A stretch of 64,000 nucleotides of DNA from Synechococcus sp. MW101C3 (GTDB taxonomy: Bacteria; Cyanobacteriota; Cyanobacteriia; PCC-6307; Cyanobiaceae): NCBI RefSeq assembly GCF_002252635.1, contig NZ_NQKX01000001.1:372001-436000 (forward strand). The letters are read 5' to 3'. The notes under the pieces are model-generated. The model ran no database searches. It was not told where the DNA came from and saw only the letters and a list, made by a program, of their open reading frames with translations. Positions 45,574 through 54,435 of the stretch are shown piece by piece; positions within the stretch are counted from its first letter, which is position 1; every line of letters starts with the position of its first letter. The position numbers and the translations under genes are program-made.

Positions 45574-46860
45574 TTATGCCCCGTGGATCTCTTGAGTCCC
45601 GGGGGTCGGCGAGACGGCTGGGTCTCCCTTGGCTGGGGGTGCTGTCGTCAGGCTGCGAGGCCCGAGCGGGTGGTCAGCGTGGGGGTAACGGGTGTGGCTG
45701 TGGTCGTGGGGCTGACCCTGGTGATGCGCGTGGTCGTGGACGGGGCCATGCTCCGTCTGCTCCGGGCCGTGCACGTGGCTGTGGGCCGGCCCGGGGGCCT
45801 CTGCGGGTCCTTCTCCTTGGCTGTGGCTGTAGCTATGGCTGTGGCCCTGCCCGCTGCCCAGGGGAATCGGCACCCCATCGGGCTGGCAGGCGCCGGTGCA
45901 TTCGCGTTCGCACAATGTGCAGGATTCGATCAACCCCTCGACATGGTGGTGGTGACTCCGCTGCGGATCACCCACCTCCGCTTCGAAGCCCAGCACCTGC
46001 GCCCGGTACTTACAGAGCGAACAGTTCATCTGGGTGTCCCCGCGCACCACTTCTTCCACACGTTCATGGAAGGTGTCGATCACCAGTGGATGGTCACCGA
46101 GATAAGGAGCCTGCACGAAGTCCACGGCGGGATGATCTGCCGCCACACGCTCACTGTGCAGCCGGATGCGGCTCACCAGTACGCCGGAAAAAAGAAAGTA
46201 GGGGAACACCACGATGCGGCGAAAGCCCAGCTTCACCACATGGCGCAGCCCCGGTTCCACCAGCGGAAACGTGACACCGGAGTAGAGCGTTTCGCCCCAG
46301 CCGAACCCGAACCCCTCCACCAGCATGCGGGTCACCTTGCTGACGTTGGAGTTGGCATCGGGATCGGAAGAGCCGCGTCCCACCACCACCAAGAGGGTGT
46401 CGTGCAGCGGCACCGCTGGCTCACCGGCGGCAGCAGCGGCGGCATCCGCCTCCTGCAGCGCGCCACGGATGCGGGCACCCGCCGCCTCGATCATCTTGCG
46501 GTCGACACCCAGCTCGCGGCCGTAATCAATGCGCAGACCGGATTCGGCCGCATAGGTGTTCAGAACCGAGGGAATGTCGTTCTTGGCGTGGCCGGCGGCG
46601 AACAGCATTCCCGGCACGGCCAGCACATGCTCCACGCCCTGCTGGCGCAGCTGATCGAGGCCGTCGCGCAGGATTGGCCGGGCGAATTCCAGGTAGCCGT
46701 AGGCCACCGGCAGATGGGGCAGGCGTTGTTGCAGCCCGATCGCAAGCTGGGCGAATTCCTCGACGGCCAGACGGTTGCGGCTGCCATGGCCGCACACCAT
46801 CACGCCGAGCTTGCCGTTGGCAGAGGCTCCCGCCAGAAGTTGCGCTGGAAGAGGAGCCAT
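45574..46860 (-). CDS. cbiX: Sirohydrochlorin cobaltochelatase CbiX with His-rich tail
   Basis: CbiX inserts cobalt into sirohydrochlorin at the start of anaerobic cobalamin synthesis; related proteins can load nickel or iron. The 428-residue protein has two chelatase halves, the first opening LGVMVCGHGSRN with the metal-binding His and the second with LVVVGRGSSDPDAN. Then follow MNCSLC (Cys280, Cys283), a HHHH run near 303-306, four cysteines in SCTLCERECTGAC (314-325), and a tail from about 340 to 397 with sixteen histidines in GHSHS/HDHAHH-like words. Cys and His tails of this sort are known in Bacillus megaterium CbiX. ATG at 46860 is chosen. No other cobalamin gene is adjacent. Confidence 0.93.
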   Translation of the reverse strand: MAPLPAQLLAGASANGKLGVMVCGHGSRNRLAVEEFAQLAIGLQQRLPHLPVAYGYLEFARPILRDGLDQLRQQGVEHVLAVPGMLFAAGHAKNDIPSVLNTYAAESGLRIDYGRELGVDRKMIEAAGARIRGALQEADAAAAAAGEPAVPLHDTLLVVVGRGSSDPDANSNVSKVTRMLVEGFGFGWGETLYSGVTFPLVEPGLRHVVKLGFRRIVVFPYFLFSGVLVSRIRLHSERVAADHPAVDFVQAPYLGDHPLVIDTFHERVEEVVRGDTQMNCSLCKYRAQVLGFEAEVGDPQRSHHHHVEGLIESCTLCERECTGACQPDGVPIPLGSGQGHSHSYSHSQGEGPAEAPGPAHSHVHGPEQTEHGPVHDHAHHQGQPHDHSHTRYPHADHPLGPRSLTTAPPAKGDPAVSPTPGTQEIHGA

Positions 46861-46942
46861 CACAAGACCTGTCTCGGGGGACCCTATCGCTCCTCCCACC
46901 CTGCGGCGCCTCCGCCATGCTGAGGTCAACGCGCCCGGCCCG

Positions 46943-47284
46943 ATGACTGCCACCTCCACCACCTTGCTGGGGTATGGCGCGGCGGCGCTCACCACCTTGA
47001 GCTTTTTCCCCCAGGCGATCAAAACCCTGCGCAGTGGCGACACCAGTGGCATCTCCCTGCGCATGTACACGCTGTTCACCGCAGGCATCTGCTGCTGGCT
47101 GCTCTATGGCCTGATCACCCGCGACGGGCCCCTGATCGCCGCCAACGCCATCACCCTGCTGCCGGCCTCGGTGGTGCTTGAGCGCAAGCTGCAGGGGCTC
47201 AGGCGCTGTAGGCCTTCCGGGCGGGGATCGGGTAAGGGATCCGCCGATGACGCATCCGCTTCCACACCCGCACGAACGCCCTGA
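46943..47284 (+). CDS. SemiSWEET sugar transporter (PQ-loop family)
   Basis: A 113-residue protein whose first 85 residues form the three-helix half-transporter: LLGYGAAALTTLSFFPQAIKTLRSGDTSGISLRMYTLF contains the PQ pair, and CCWLLYGLITRDGPLIAANAITL follows. It would form a dimer moving small sugars. The last 28 residues are a hydrophilic Arg/Ser/Gly-rich tail that reads through the 3' end of the PgpH gene on the other strand (86-bp overlap), and so may not be conserved. ATG at 46943. Confidence 0.88.
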   Translation: MTATSTTLLGYGAAALTTLSFFPQAIKTLRSGDTSGISLRMYTLFTAGICCWLLYGLITRDGPLIAANAITLLPASVVLERKLQGLRRCRPSGRGSGKGSADDASASTPARTP

Positions 47285-49307
47285 TCACCAGTTCCAGTTC
47301 GCCCCGACTCAGGCCGCTGTCCTTGAGCTGGCCATCGCTGAGGCGCGCTTCGATGATCCGGCGCACCATGGCGCAGGCCTCCTGCTCCGAGGTGCCGGGC
47401 GGCAGCGAGCGCAGCGCGGCCTCGCAACCATCGGCCAGCATCAGGATTCCCGTTTCGCGGCTCTGGGGCGTGGGCCCGCGGTAGCGGAAGCGCTGCTCGG
47501 GCACATCGGGATCCTGCTCCCGGGCTTGATGGAAGAAGTAGCCCATTCTCAGAGTCCCCTGGTGCTCGGGGATGAAATCGGCCAGCGGCCGCGGCAGGCG
47601 GTATTTGCGGGCCAGCTTGAGCCCCTCGTCCACGTGAGCCTGCAGGATCGCGGCGCTGGCGAAGGGGTCGTTGAGGGTTTCGTGAGGGTTGGCACCCTCC
47701 GATTGGTTTTCGATGAACCATTGCGGCGCGTGCAACTTGCCGACGTCGTGATACAGGGCGCCGGTGCGGATCATGTCGACGTCCGCCTGGATCGCCCGGG
47801 CGCCCTCCTCGGCCAGCCCGCAGATCATCAAGGTGTGCTCGAAGGTGCCCGGCGCTTCCATCGACAGCCGCCGCAACAGGGGGCGCTCCAGGTCGGCCAG
47901 CTCCAGCAGCCGCGCGCGCGTGAGCAGCCCGAAGAAACTCTCGACGAGCGGTCCCAGCAGCAGGCCGCCCATCAGCAGGCCACCCATCAGCAGCGCCTCT
48001 CCCACCAGCTCTGCGCCGCTGGGCGTCACCCGTGCGCTGTTGGGCAACCGATACGACACCTGCAGCACCAGCCATTGCAGGGCCAGGGCCCCAACCGGCA
48101 GCACAAGCGCCAGCTGCACCAGCTGGGCGCGGCTGCGCTGCCGGCCTGCCAGCACCGCCGCCACCACTGCCACCAGGGCGGCCACCAGCAGGCGCTGCTC
48201 GTTGAAGCCATCGAGGGGTTGGGGCCACAGCAGGCTGGCCACCGCCAGCCAGGCCAGGCCAGCGCCAGTGCCCAGAGCCTGGGCCAGCAGCAGGGTGGGG
48301 GGCACCAGCAGCGCCAGCGGGCTGGCGGTGTTGCCGAGCCACAATTTGCAGCCCTGCACCACCAGCAGGGTCCCCAGGGCCAGCAGCGCATGGCGGGGCT
48401 CCAGGCTCGCGCGCCAGCGCCGCAGCAGCAGCACCATCACCGCACTGCCGGCGAAGGCTTCGAAGGCATGGCCCAGCCAGGCCCGTAGCAGGGGCCTCCG
48501 GTTCACCATGCCGAAGTAATCGAGCACGTCGTAGGCCTGCGGGCTGATCGGTTCCCCCTGGCGGGTGATCAGTTCTCCTTTTTCCACGGTGATGCGCGGA
48601 ATGCCCTGCTGGGTGAGCAGTTCCTCGATCAAGCCCTGGGTGAGGCCGGCATCGGTGCGCAGGTTGGTGCGGCCCTGCAGGTTCACCGCCAGCAGCCGGC
48701 TGCCCAGGCCCAGGCCCGGCTCCGCCAGCGGCGCCAGCTGCAGGGCGGCGGCCGCCTGTAGCTGGCTCTTGGCGATGCTGCTCACGATGCCCTGGCTGAG
48801 CATGCGCCGCTGGGCCAGCCGCAGCGCCTGCTGCCATTGCGCCAGTTGCTGCGGCGTGAGGCTGATCAGCCACGCCTGCTCCACCGGGTTCAGATTGAGC
48901 GGCCCCACCCGGTTCTGGGGGGAGGCCGCCACCAACTCCAGCTCCCGCAGTTGCCGCTCCAGGCGCTGCTGCAGCTCCCGATCGGCCTGGGGATCCACCA
49001 CCTGCACGTGGGTGCGGCTGCCCAGCTGAAAACGCCGCTGCTCCAGGGCGTCGCTGTCCACGACTGTGGCGGCTTCCGGTGCCCGGGTGCTCTGCGGGGC
49101 CGGGATTCCCGGCCTCAGGCTCGGTTCCACCAGCCAGGGCCAGCTCGACACCCCCGCCACCAGCACGCACACCAGAGCCACGGCCAGCCAGTCGCGTCGG
49201 CGCCATGGACAGAGCGCCTGGCATGGCGATTCCTGCCGGAGCCATCGCTGCCAGAGCCTCTGGATGCGCCGACGCAGCAGCACACTCTCCACCTCCGAAG
49301 TGGTCAA
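47199..49307 (-). CDS. 7TM-HD phosphohydrolase, PgpH-like
   Basis: A 702-residue membrane protein: a first transmembrane segment near 40-60, an extracytoplasmic domain (about 65-275), seven hydrophobic segments (about 280-460) and a cytoplasmic HD domain. HTLMI, YHDVGK (His520-Asp521), HQG and the later ADGCEAA give the metal ligands. Such 7TM-HD proteins in Listeria and cyanobacteria degrade c-di-AMP. It diverges from folD with 62 bp between starts and overlaps the SemiSWEET gene tail to tail. Confidence 0.9.
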   Translation of the reverse strand: MTTSEVESVLLRRRIQRLWQRWLRQESPCQALCPWRRRDWLAVALVCVLVAGVSSWPWLVEPSLRPGIPAPQSTRAPEAATVVDSDALEQRRFQLGSRTHVQVVDPQADRELQQRLERQLRELELVAASPQNRVGPLNLNPVEQAWLISLTPQQLAQWQQALRLAQRRMLSQGIVSSIAKSQLQAAAALQLAPLAEPGLGLGSRLLAVNLQGRTNLRTDAGLTQGLIEELLTQQGIPRITVEKGELITRQGEPISPQAYDVLDYFGMVNRRPLLRAWLGHAFEAFAGSAVMVLLLRRWRASLEPRHALLALGTLLVVQGCKLWLGNTASPLALLVPPTLLLAQALGTGAGLAWLAVASLLWPQPLDGFNEQRLLVAALVAVVAAVLAGRQRSRAQLVQLALVLPVGALALQWLVLQVSYRLPNSARVTPSGAELVGEALLMGGLLMGGLLLGPLVESFFGLLTRARLLELADLERPLLRRLSMEAPGTFEHTLMICGLAEEGARAIQADVDMIRTGALYHDVGKLHAPQWFIENQSEGANPHETLNDPFASAAILQAHVDEGLKLARKYRLPRPLADFIPEHQGTLRMGYFFHQAREQDPDVPEQRFRYRGPTPQSRETGILMLADGCEAALRSLPPGTSEQEACAMVRRIIEARLSDGQLKDSGLSRGELELVIRAFVRVWKRMRHRRIPYPIPARKAYSA

Positions 49308-49369
49308 GCTAGCGAGGACGTCAATCGTGGTCTGGCGGCATGCTGGGCCTTGAACCGTTTGTGGTGGGC

Positions 49370-50311
49370 ATGGCGAAGCTCCTCGATGGGCGGCAACTGG
49401 CGAAGGACGTGGAGCAGCGCCTGCAGCAGGTGGTGACGGCGGGCCTGGAGCGGGCCGGTAGGCCGCCGGGGCTGGCCGTGCTGCGTGTCGGTGATGATCC
49501 GGCCAGCGGCGTCTATGTGGCCAACAAGGAGAAGGCCTCGGCCCGGGTGGGCATCGCCAGCCACGGCGCCCACCTGCCTGCCGACAGCAGCGCCGCCACG
49601 GTGCTCGCCGAAATTCAACGTCTTAATTCCGATCCCGCTGTCGACGGCATCCTGCTGCAGTTGCCCCTGCCGCCGGGGCTGGCGGAGGGGCCGCTCCTCA
49701 ATGCGATCGACCCGGCCAAGGATGCCGACGGCCTGCACCCTTGCAACCTGGGTCGCCTGCTCAAGGGGGAACCCGGTCCGCGCAGCTGTACCCCCGCCGG
49801 CGTGATGGCCCTGCTGGCGCGCGCCCAGGTGCCGTTGGAGGGGGCCCGCGCCGTGGTGGTGGGGCGCAGCATCCTGGTGGGCCAGCCGATGGCGCTGATG
49901 CTGCAGGCCGCCAATGCCACGGTCACCGTGGCTCACTCGCGGAGCCGCGATCTGGCGGCGCTGTGCCGCGAGGCGGATGTGCTGGTGGTGGCGGCCGGTC
50001 GGCCGCGGCTGATCGGTGCCGAGCACGTGAAACCCGGAGCGGTGGTGGTGGATGTGGGCATCCACCGGCTGCCGCCGTCAGCGGCTGAGGGGCCCGGCGG
50101 CCGTGGCGGGCTCTGCGGCGATGTGCGCTTTGAGGAGGTGGAGCCGCTGGCGGCGGCGATCACGCCGGTGCCCGGTGGTGTGGGGCCCATGACCGTGACG
50201 ATGCTCCTGGTCAACACGGTGGCCAGCTGGCGGGCGACCTTCGCCCCAGCGCTCGCTGTGGATGGGGCTGGAGCTCCGGCGGAAGATCCGCTCGCCGATC
50301 TGTTGCCATAG
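49370..50311 (+). CDS. folD: Methylenetetrahydrofolate dehydrogenase/cyclohydrolase
   Basis: FolD interconverts methylene-, methenyl- and formyl-tetrahydrofolate with NADP. The 313-residue protein has [14 protein letters not shown] (catalytic Tyr/Lys region), [31 protein letters not shown], and [20 protein letters not shown] at 49370 ([12 protein letters not shown]) is chosen over an ATG 10 codons earlier to match the family. The C-terminus has some 25 extra residues. crtE starts 52 bp after the stop. Confidence 0.94.
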   Translation: MAKLLDGRQLAKDVEQRLQQVVTAGLERAGRPPGLAVLRVGDDPASGVYVANKEKASARVGIASHGAHLPADSSAATVLAEIQRLNSDPAVDGILLQLPLPPGLAEGPLLNAIDPAKDADGLHPCNLGRLLKGEPGPRSCTPAGVMALLARAQVPLEGARAVVVGRSILVGQPMALMLQAANATVTVAHSRSRDLAALCREADVLVVAAGRPRLIGAEHVKPGAVVVDVGIHRLPPSAAEGPGGRGGLCGDVRFEEVEPLAAAITPVPGGVGPMTVTMLLVNTVASWRATFAPALAVDGAGAPAEDPLADLLP

Positions 50312-50363
50312 GCGCTCAGCGGCGCCGTGGCCTGAGAGAATCCGCCGCAGTGCGCTGGTACCC

Positions 50364-51266
50364 ATGGCCGTGGCGGTGAGCACGGATTTCGATTTCGCGG
50401 CCTACCTGGAGGCGTCCCGCCAGCGCGTGGAGCAGGCCCTCGATGCTGCCCTCGGCCCGGAGCGGCCCGAGTCATTGCGGGAGGCGATGCGCTACTCGCT
50501 GCTGGCGGGGGGCAAACGGCTGCGGCCGATCCTCTGCCTAGCGAGCTGCGAACTGGCGGGAGGCACCAGTGCCCTGGCGCTTCCCACCGCGGTGGCACTG
50601 GAGATGATCCACACCATGTCGCTGATCCATGACGACCTGCCCGCCATGGACAACGACGACCTGCGCCGCGGACGCCCCACCAACCACAAGGTGTTCGGAG
50701 AAGCCAATGCCATCCTTGCCGGCGACGCCCTGCTGACCCGTGCCTTCGAGATGGTGGCGCTGCGCAGCCCCGGCGTGGCCCCCGAACGGCTGCTGCGGGT
50801 GCTGGGTGAGCTGTCGCTGGCGGCCGGCGCCCCCGGGCTGGTGGGCGGCCAGGTGGTGGATCTGGAGTCCGAGGGCCGCCAGGTGGATCTCGACACGCTC
50901 GAATACATCCACCTGCACAAAACCGGCGCCCTGCTGCAGGCCAGTGTGCTAACCGGCGCCCTGATCGCCGGCGCCGAGGACGATCTGCTGGACGCCCTGC
51001 GGACCTATTCCCGCGGCATCGGTCTGGCCTTCCAGATCATCGACGACATCCTGGACCTCACCGCCAGCAGTGCCGTGCTGGGCAAGACGGCCGGCAAGGA
51101 TCTGGCCGCCGACAAGACCACCTACCCGAAGCTGCTGGGGCTGGAGGAGTCGCGTCGCCGTGCCGATGTCCTGGTGCGGGAGTCCAAGGAGGCACTTCAG
51201 CCCTGGTTGGCCCAGGCCGGCCCGCTGGTGGCCCTGGCCGACTACATCACCAGCCGCGATCGATGA
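50364..51266 (+). CDS. crtE: Geranylgeranyl diphosphate synthase (CrtE)
   Basis: A 300-residue trans-isoprenyl diphosphate synthase. The first Asp-rich motif is in [19 protein letters not shown] and the second in [16 protein letters not shown] near the start and the KTGALLQ stretch are also present. In cyanobacteria it feeds carotenoids, phytol and quinone tails. ATG at 50364. Its TGA overlaps the ATG of the DUF212 gene (ATGA), so the pair is translationally coupled. Confidence 0.92.
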   Translation: MAVAVSTDFDFAAYLEASRQRVEQALDAALGPERPESLREAMRYSLLAGGKRLRPILCLASCELAGGTSALALPTAVALEMIHTMSLIHDDLPAMDNDDLRRGRPTNHKVFGEANAILAGDALLTRAFEMVALRSPGVAPERLLRVLGELSLAAGAPGLVGGQVVDLESEGRQVDLDTLEYIHLHKTGALLQASVLTGALIAGAEDDLLDALRTYSRGIGLAFQIIDDILDLTASSAVLGKTAGKDLAADKTTYPKLLGLEESRRRADVLVRESKEALQPWLAQAGPLVALADYITSRDR

Positions 51267-51781
51267 TCGCTGTCCCCTCCGGAACCCCTCCCCTGTTTCA
51301 ACTGCTTGGCAATGGTGTGCTGGCCTGGGCGCTGATCGCCTGCGGTCTGGCGCAATGCTCGAAGTTGCTCATCGAGCTGGTGGAGCACCGCCGCTGGCGC
51401 CCGGCGGTGCTGTTCGAAACCGGCGGCATGCCGTCCAGTCACGCCGCCCTGGTCACAGGCGCGGCGGCGGGCATCGGCTGGCAGCAGGGCTTCGATGATC
51501 CGTTGTTCGCCTTTGCCGCCACCGTGGCGTTCGTGGTGATGTACGACGCCAGCGGCGTGCGCCGGGCCGCCGGGCTCCAGGCTGGTGCGATCAATGCCCT
51601 GCCGCCTGCCACTTGGCAGGACGCCGCACCAGCCAAGCCGCTGAAGGAAAACCTGGGCCACACGCGCCTGGAGGTGCTGGCCGGCAGCCTGATGGGCCCC
51701 GCCATCGCCCTCACCGGTCTGGCCCTGGCGGGTTCGCCGCTGCAGATCGCCCAGAGCTGGGGCTGGTTGCCGCTGGCTTGA
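51263..51781 (+). CDS. Divergent PAP2 family membrane protein (DUF212)
   Basis: A 172-residue membrane protein with about four hydrophobic segments. [19 protein letters not shown] and [16 protein letters not shown] correspond to the phosphatase-like motifs of the divergent PAP2 (YuiD-like) family. It might remove phosphate from a lipid; the coupling with crtE suggests an isoprenoid diphosphate, which is inference. It starts at the ATG overlapping the crtE stop, and its own stop overlaps the next start in TTGA. Confidence 0.85.
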   Translation: MIAVPSGTPPLFQLLGNGVLAWALIACGLAQCSKLLIELVEHRRWRPAVLFETGGMPSSHAALVTGAAAGIGWQQGFDDPLFAFAATVAFVVMYDASGVRRAAGLQAGAINALPPATWQDAAPAKPLKENLGHTRLEVLAGSLMGPAIALTGLALAGSPLQIAQSWGWLPLA

Positions 51782-53259
51782 GCCTTCCTTCCGCTGATGC
51801 CCAAGCCTTCACGCCAGGTCAGCGCCAGGCGGTCAAGGCCTTCGTGGCCTGGCTGGACGCTCCTGCCGATGGTCGGCCTTTCGTGCTGAGCGGCTACGCC
51901 GGAACCGGCAAGACGTACCTCTCGATGGCCTTTCTGGCGGAGGTGGAGCGTCGGGATCTCTGCTGGACCGTGGTGGCTCCCACCCACAAAGCGGTGGGCG
52001 TGCTGCGCCAGTACCTCGAGCTCAGCGGCCTGCGGCCCACCTGGTTTCCCTCCACCCTGCACCGGCTGCTGCGCCTGAAGCTGCGCCGTGACGGCGGCCG
52101 CGAGATCTGTGAGGAAACCGAGCAGACGGCGGTGGCCTTGGAGCCGCTGGCCCTGGTGCTGATCGATGAGGCCTCGATGGTGGACAGCACCCTGCTGCAG
52201 ATCGCCCTGCGCTGCGCCCATCCCTACGGCACCCGGCTGGTGTTCGTGGGCGATCCCGCCCAGCTGCCGCCCGTGGGGGAACCGCTCAGCCCCGTGTTCG
52301 ATCTGCAGCGGGCCGAGCTGGCCCGGCTCGAGCAGGTGGTGCGCCACCAGGGTCCGGTGCTGCGCCTGGCCACCGGCCTGCGGGAGCAGCGGCTGCCCTG
52401 CCGGTTGCCGCCTCAGCTGCCGGCCATCCGGCAGCCGGAGGGCATGGTGGCCCTGCTGGAGCGCTCCGCCTGGCTGGCGGCGGCTCAGCAGGCCCTGCGC
52501 CGCGCCGCCGAGGGGGACAACCCCGATCAGGCCCGCATCCTCTGTTACACGAACCGCAGCCTTGAGCAGCTGGTGCCCCTCGCCCGGCGCGCCATCCACG
52601 GCGAGATGGCCGACCAGCTGCCGGTGTTGCCGGGTGAAGTGCTGATCACGCGCATGGCGGTGATGGCGCCCGCCTGCCGGGAGGGGGCGGAGGGGGGCGA
52701 GGAACCGGACATGGTGTTGGCGTCGAACCGGGAGCTGGTGGTGCGCGACGTGAAGCCCGAGCGTTGCGATCTGGCGGAGTTCGGCCTGGCAGGCCGGGAG
52801 GTGCTGGAGCTGTTCGACGGGCTGACCGCGCCGGTGATCGACACCCAGCTGGTGACCGTGCAGCAGCCCGACGGGGAGCTGTCGCTGCGGTTGCTGCCGG
52901 CGGCGGGCTCCCCGGCCCGGCGGCAGCTGGAAGGGGTGCTGGCGCAGCTGCGGCAGCAGGCCAGGGCGCTGGGCAAGAAGGAAGCCCGCGGTCTCTGGCG
53001 TCGCTACTTCCTGGTGCGGGATGCCTTCGCCTCCCTGGCGCCGGCGGCCGTGCTCACGGTGCACCGCAGCCAGGGCAGCAGCTTTGGTGAGGTGTTCATC
53101 GCCGACGATGTGTTCTGGCCCTCCGATCTGCAGCTGCGCCGGCAGCTGGTGTACGTGGCGGTGAGCCGGGCCCGCACGGCGGTATGGATGGTGGCGGGAG
53201 CGGGCTCCAGCGCCGATCGCGACTGCTGGAGCCGCTGGCTGGCAGACCCCGAGGCCTGA
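51778..53259 (+). CDS. RecD-like helicase (exonuclease V alpha-type)
   Basis: A 493-residue superfamily 1B helicase. Walker A is in SGYAGTGKTYLSM near 40, Walker B in LVLIDEASMVD near 130, GDPAQLPPVGE is motif III, and the C-terminal part has LTVHRSQGSSFGEV and VYVAVSRAR (motif VI). It lacks the N-terminal region of full RecD2, and resembles short ATPases annotated as exodeoxyribonuclease V subunit alpha in cyanobacteria. TTG at 51778 overlaps the previous stop (TTGA) and is the only plausible start. It ends the coupled run folD-crtE-DUF212-helicase. Confidence 0.88.
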   Translation: MSLPSADAQAFTPGQRQAVKAFVAWLDAPADGRPFVLSGYAGTGKTYLSMAFLAEVERRDLCWTVVAPTHKAVGVLRQYLELSGLRPTWFPSTLHRLLRLKLRRDGGREICEETEQTAVALEPLALVLIDEASMVDSTLLQIALRCAHPYGTRLVFVGDPAQLPPVGEPLSPVFDLQRAELARLEQVVRHQGPVLRLATGLREQRLPCRLPPQLPAIRQPEGMVALLERSAWLAAAQQALRRAAEGDNPDQARILCYTNRSLEQLVPLARRAIHGEMADQLPVLPGEVLITRMAVMAPACREGAEGGEEPDMVLASNRELVVRDVKPERCDLAEFGLAGREVLELFDGLTAPVIDTQLVTVQQPDGELSLRLLPAAGSPARRQLEGVLAQLRQQARALGKKEARGLWRRYFLVRDAFASLAPAAVLTVHRSQGSSFGEVFIADDVFWPSDLQLRRQLVYVAVSRARTAVWMVAGAGSSADRDCWSRWLADPEA

Positions 53260-53269
53260 GCCCGGCGGC

Positions 53270-53962
53270 TCAGACCATGCGCAGGCCTTCGATGCCCTGC
53301 CAGGCCAGGTAGGCCGCCAGCGCCAGGCTGAGGCCGCCCACCACCAGATCCCCCCGGGCGAACAGCAGCTTCTTGGCGCTCTCGAGCCGCGGCAGCATGC
53401 GCTCGCGGGCCAGGGCCACCGCCAGGAACGGCACCAGCAGCAGCAGGCTGGACGCCAGGGTGAAGACTGCGGCCATCAGCAGCTCCTGCCCGCGGCCCAG
53501 TTGAGCCGCCAGCAGCGCCGATGCCCCCTTGGCCATCAGGAACAGGTCGTCCGGGCTGACCACCTCCAGCGCCGCCCCGGCGCCGATCAGCAGCGGCAGG
53601 GGCAGGCGGCAGAAACGGTCGAGCTGGCGCGTCCAGCCTGGAGCTTCCTCCAGACCAGCACCGCGGCTGGTCGGCAGCAGCTCCCGCACCCCCAGGGTGA
53701 GCAGGGCTCCGGCCCCCATCAGATCAAGCGCCGTGCGGTGGCTGCTGCCCTGCTCCATGGTGAGCAGCAGGCCGTGGCCCAGGGTGAGCAGCACGGTCAC
53801 CATCACGGCGATCGTGACGACCCAGCTCAGCACGAACAGGCCACCCCGCCGCAGGGGGTGCTCACCGAGAAGCAACAGCAGCAGCAGGCCCACATGGATC
53901 GGGCTGAGGCTGATGCCGCTGCCGTAGGCGATCAGTTCGGTCCAGAGCGAGGGGTCGTGCAT
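53270..53962 (-). CDS. GAP/Sap-family membrane protein (LysE-like)
   Basis: A 230-residue integral membrane protein with six hydrophobic segments. The opening ELIAYGSGISLSPIHVGLLLLLL is typical of the GAP (Sap, sulfolipid-addressing) family, related to LysE exporters. Substrate unknown; mycobacterial relatives aid export of lipids. Its stop lies 10 bp from the stop of the convergent helicase gene. Confidence 0.8.
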   Translation of the reverse strand: MHDPSLWTELIAYGSGISLSPIHVGLLLLLLLGEHPLRRGGLFVLSWVVTIAVMVTVLLTLGHGLLLTMEQGSSHRTALDLMGAGALLTLGVRELLPTSRGAGLEEAPGWTRQLDRFCRLPLPLLIGAGAALEVVSPDDLFLMAKGASALLAAQLGRGQELLMAAVFTLASSLLLLVPFLAVALARERMLPRLESAKKLLFARGDLVVGGLSLALAAYLAWQGIEGLRMV

Positions 53963-54015
53963 CGGGGCGCCAGGGCGCGTTGGCGGTCCCGGCCAGGATG
54001 ACGCACACGCCGCGC

Positions 54016-54435
54016 TCAGCGGCGGATCTCGAACCAGTCGTCGCCAGCGATCGGCATCAGGCTGGGGATCACCTCACTCACCAGTGCCCCGGGCGGCCCC
54101 GACTCACACCAGAGCCGCAGATCCAGCAGCTGCTGGTTCGGGCCTTCCGCCTGCACCTCCACCGAACCATCGCTGCGGTTGCGCACCCAGCCCGCCACGC
54201 CGAGCGCGGCAGCGGCGCGGCAGCAGGCCTGGCGGTAGCCCACACCCTGCACATGGCCGCGCACGATCAGCTGCCAGCGCTCCCGGGAGGCCAGGGAGCC
54301 GGCGCTGCGGCGGCTGCCGCCGCCACGGCGAACGGAGCTGTCCGCCGGGCTGCGTCGTGGAGGCGCCGGCAGATCGCCGAACACCCAGCCCAGTGGAGGT
54401 GAAGCCAGCTGGCGTGAAGCGTGCGCGTCGTCCAT
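54016..54435 (-). CDS. Acylphosphatase
   Basis: The C-terminal 90 residues form an acylphosphatase domain: LIVRGHVQGVGYRQ carries the catalytic Arg and WVRNRSDGSVEVQAEG the catalytic Asn; the end GDDWFEIRR is usual. Acylphosphatases cleave acyl phosphates; the related domain is also found in HypF. The ATG at 54435 adds a 50-residue Pro/Arg-rich leader that overlaps the 3' end of cobB in another frame; GTG at 54384 is the only other start upstream of the domain. Confidence 0.85.
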   Translation of the reverse strand: MDDAHASRQLASPPLGWVFGDLPAPPRRSPADSSVRRGGGSRRSAGSLASRERWQLIVRGHVQGVGYRQACCRAAAALGVAGWVRNRSDGSVEVQAEGPNQQLLDLRLWCESGPPGALVSEVIPSLMPIAGDDWFEIRR

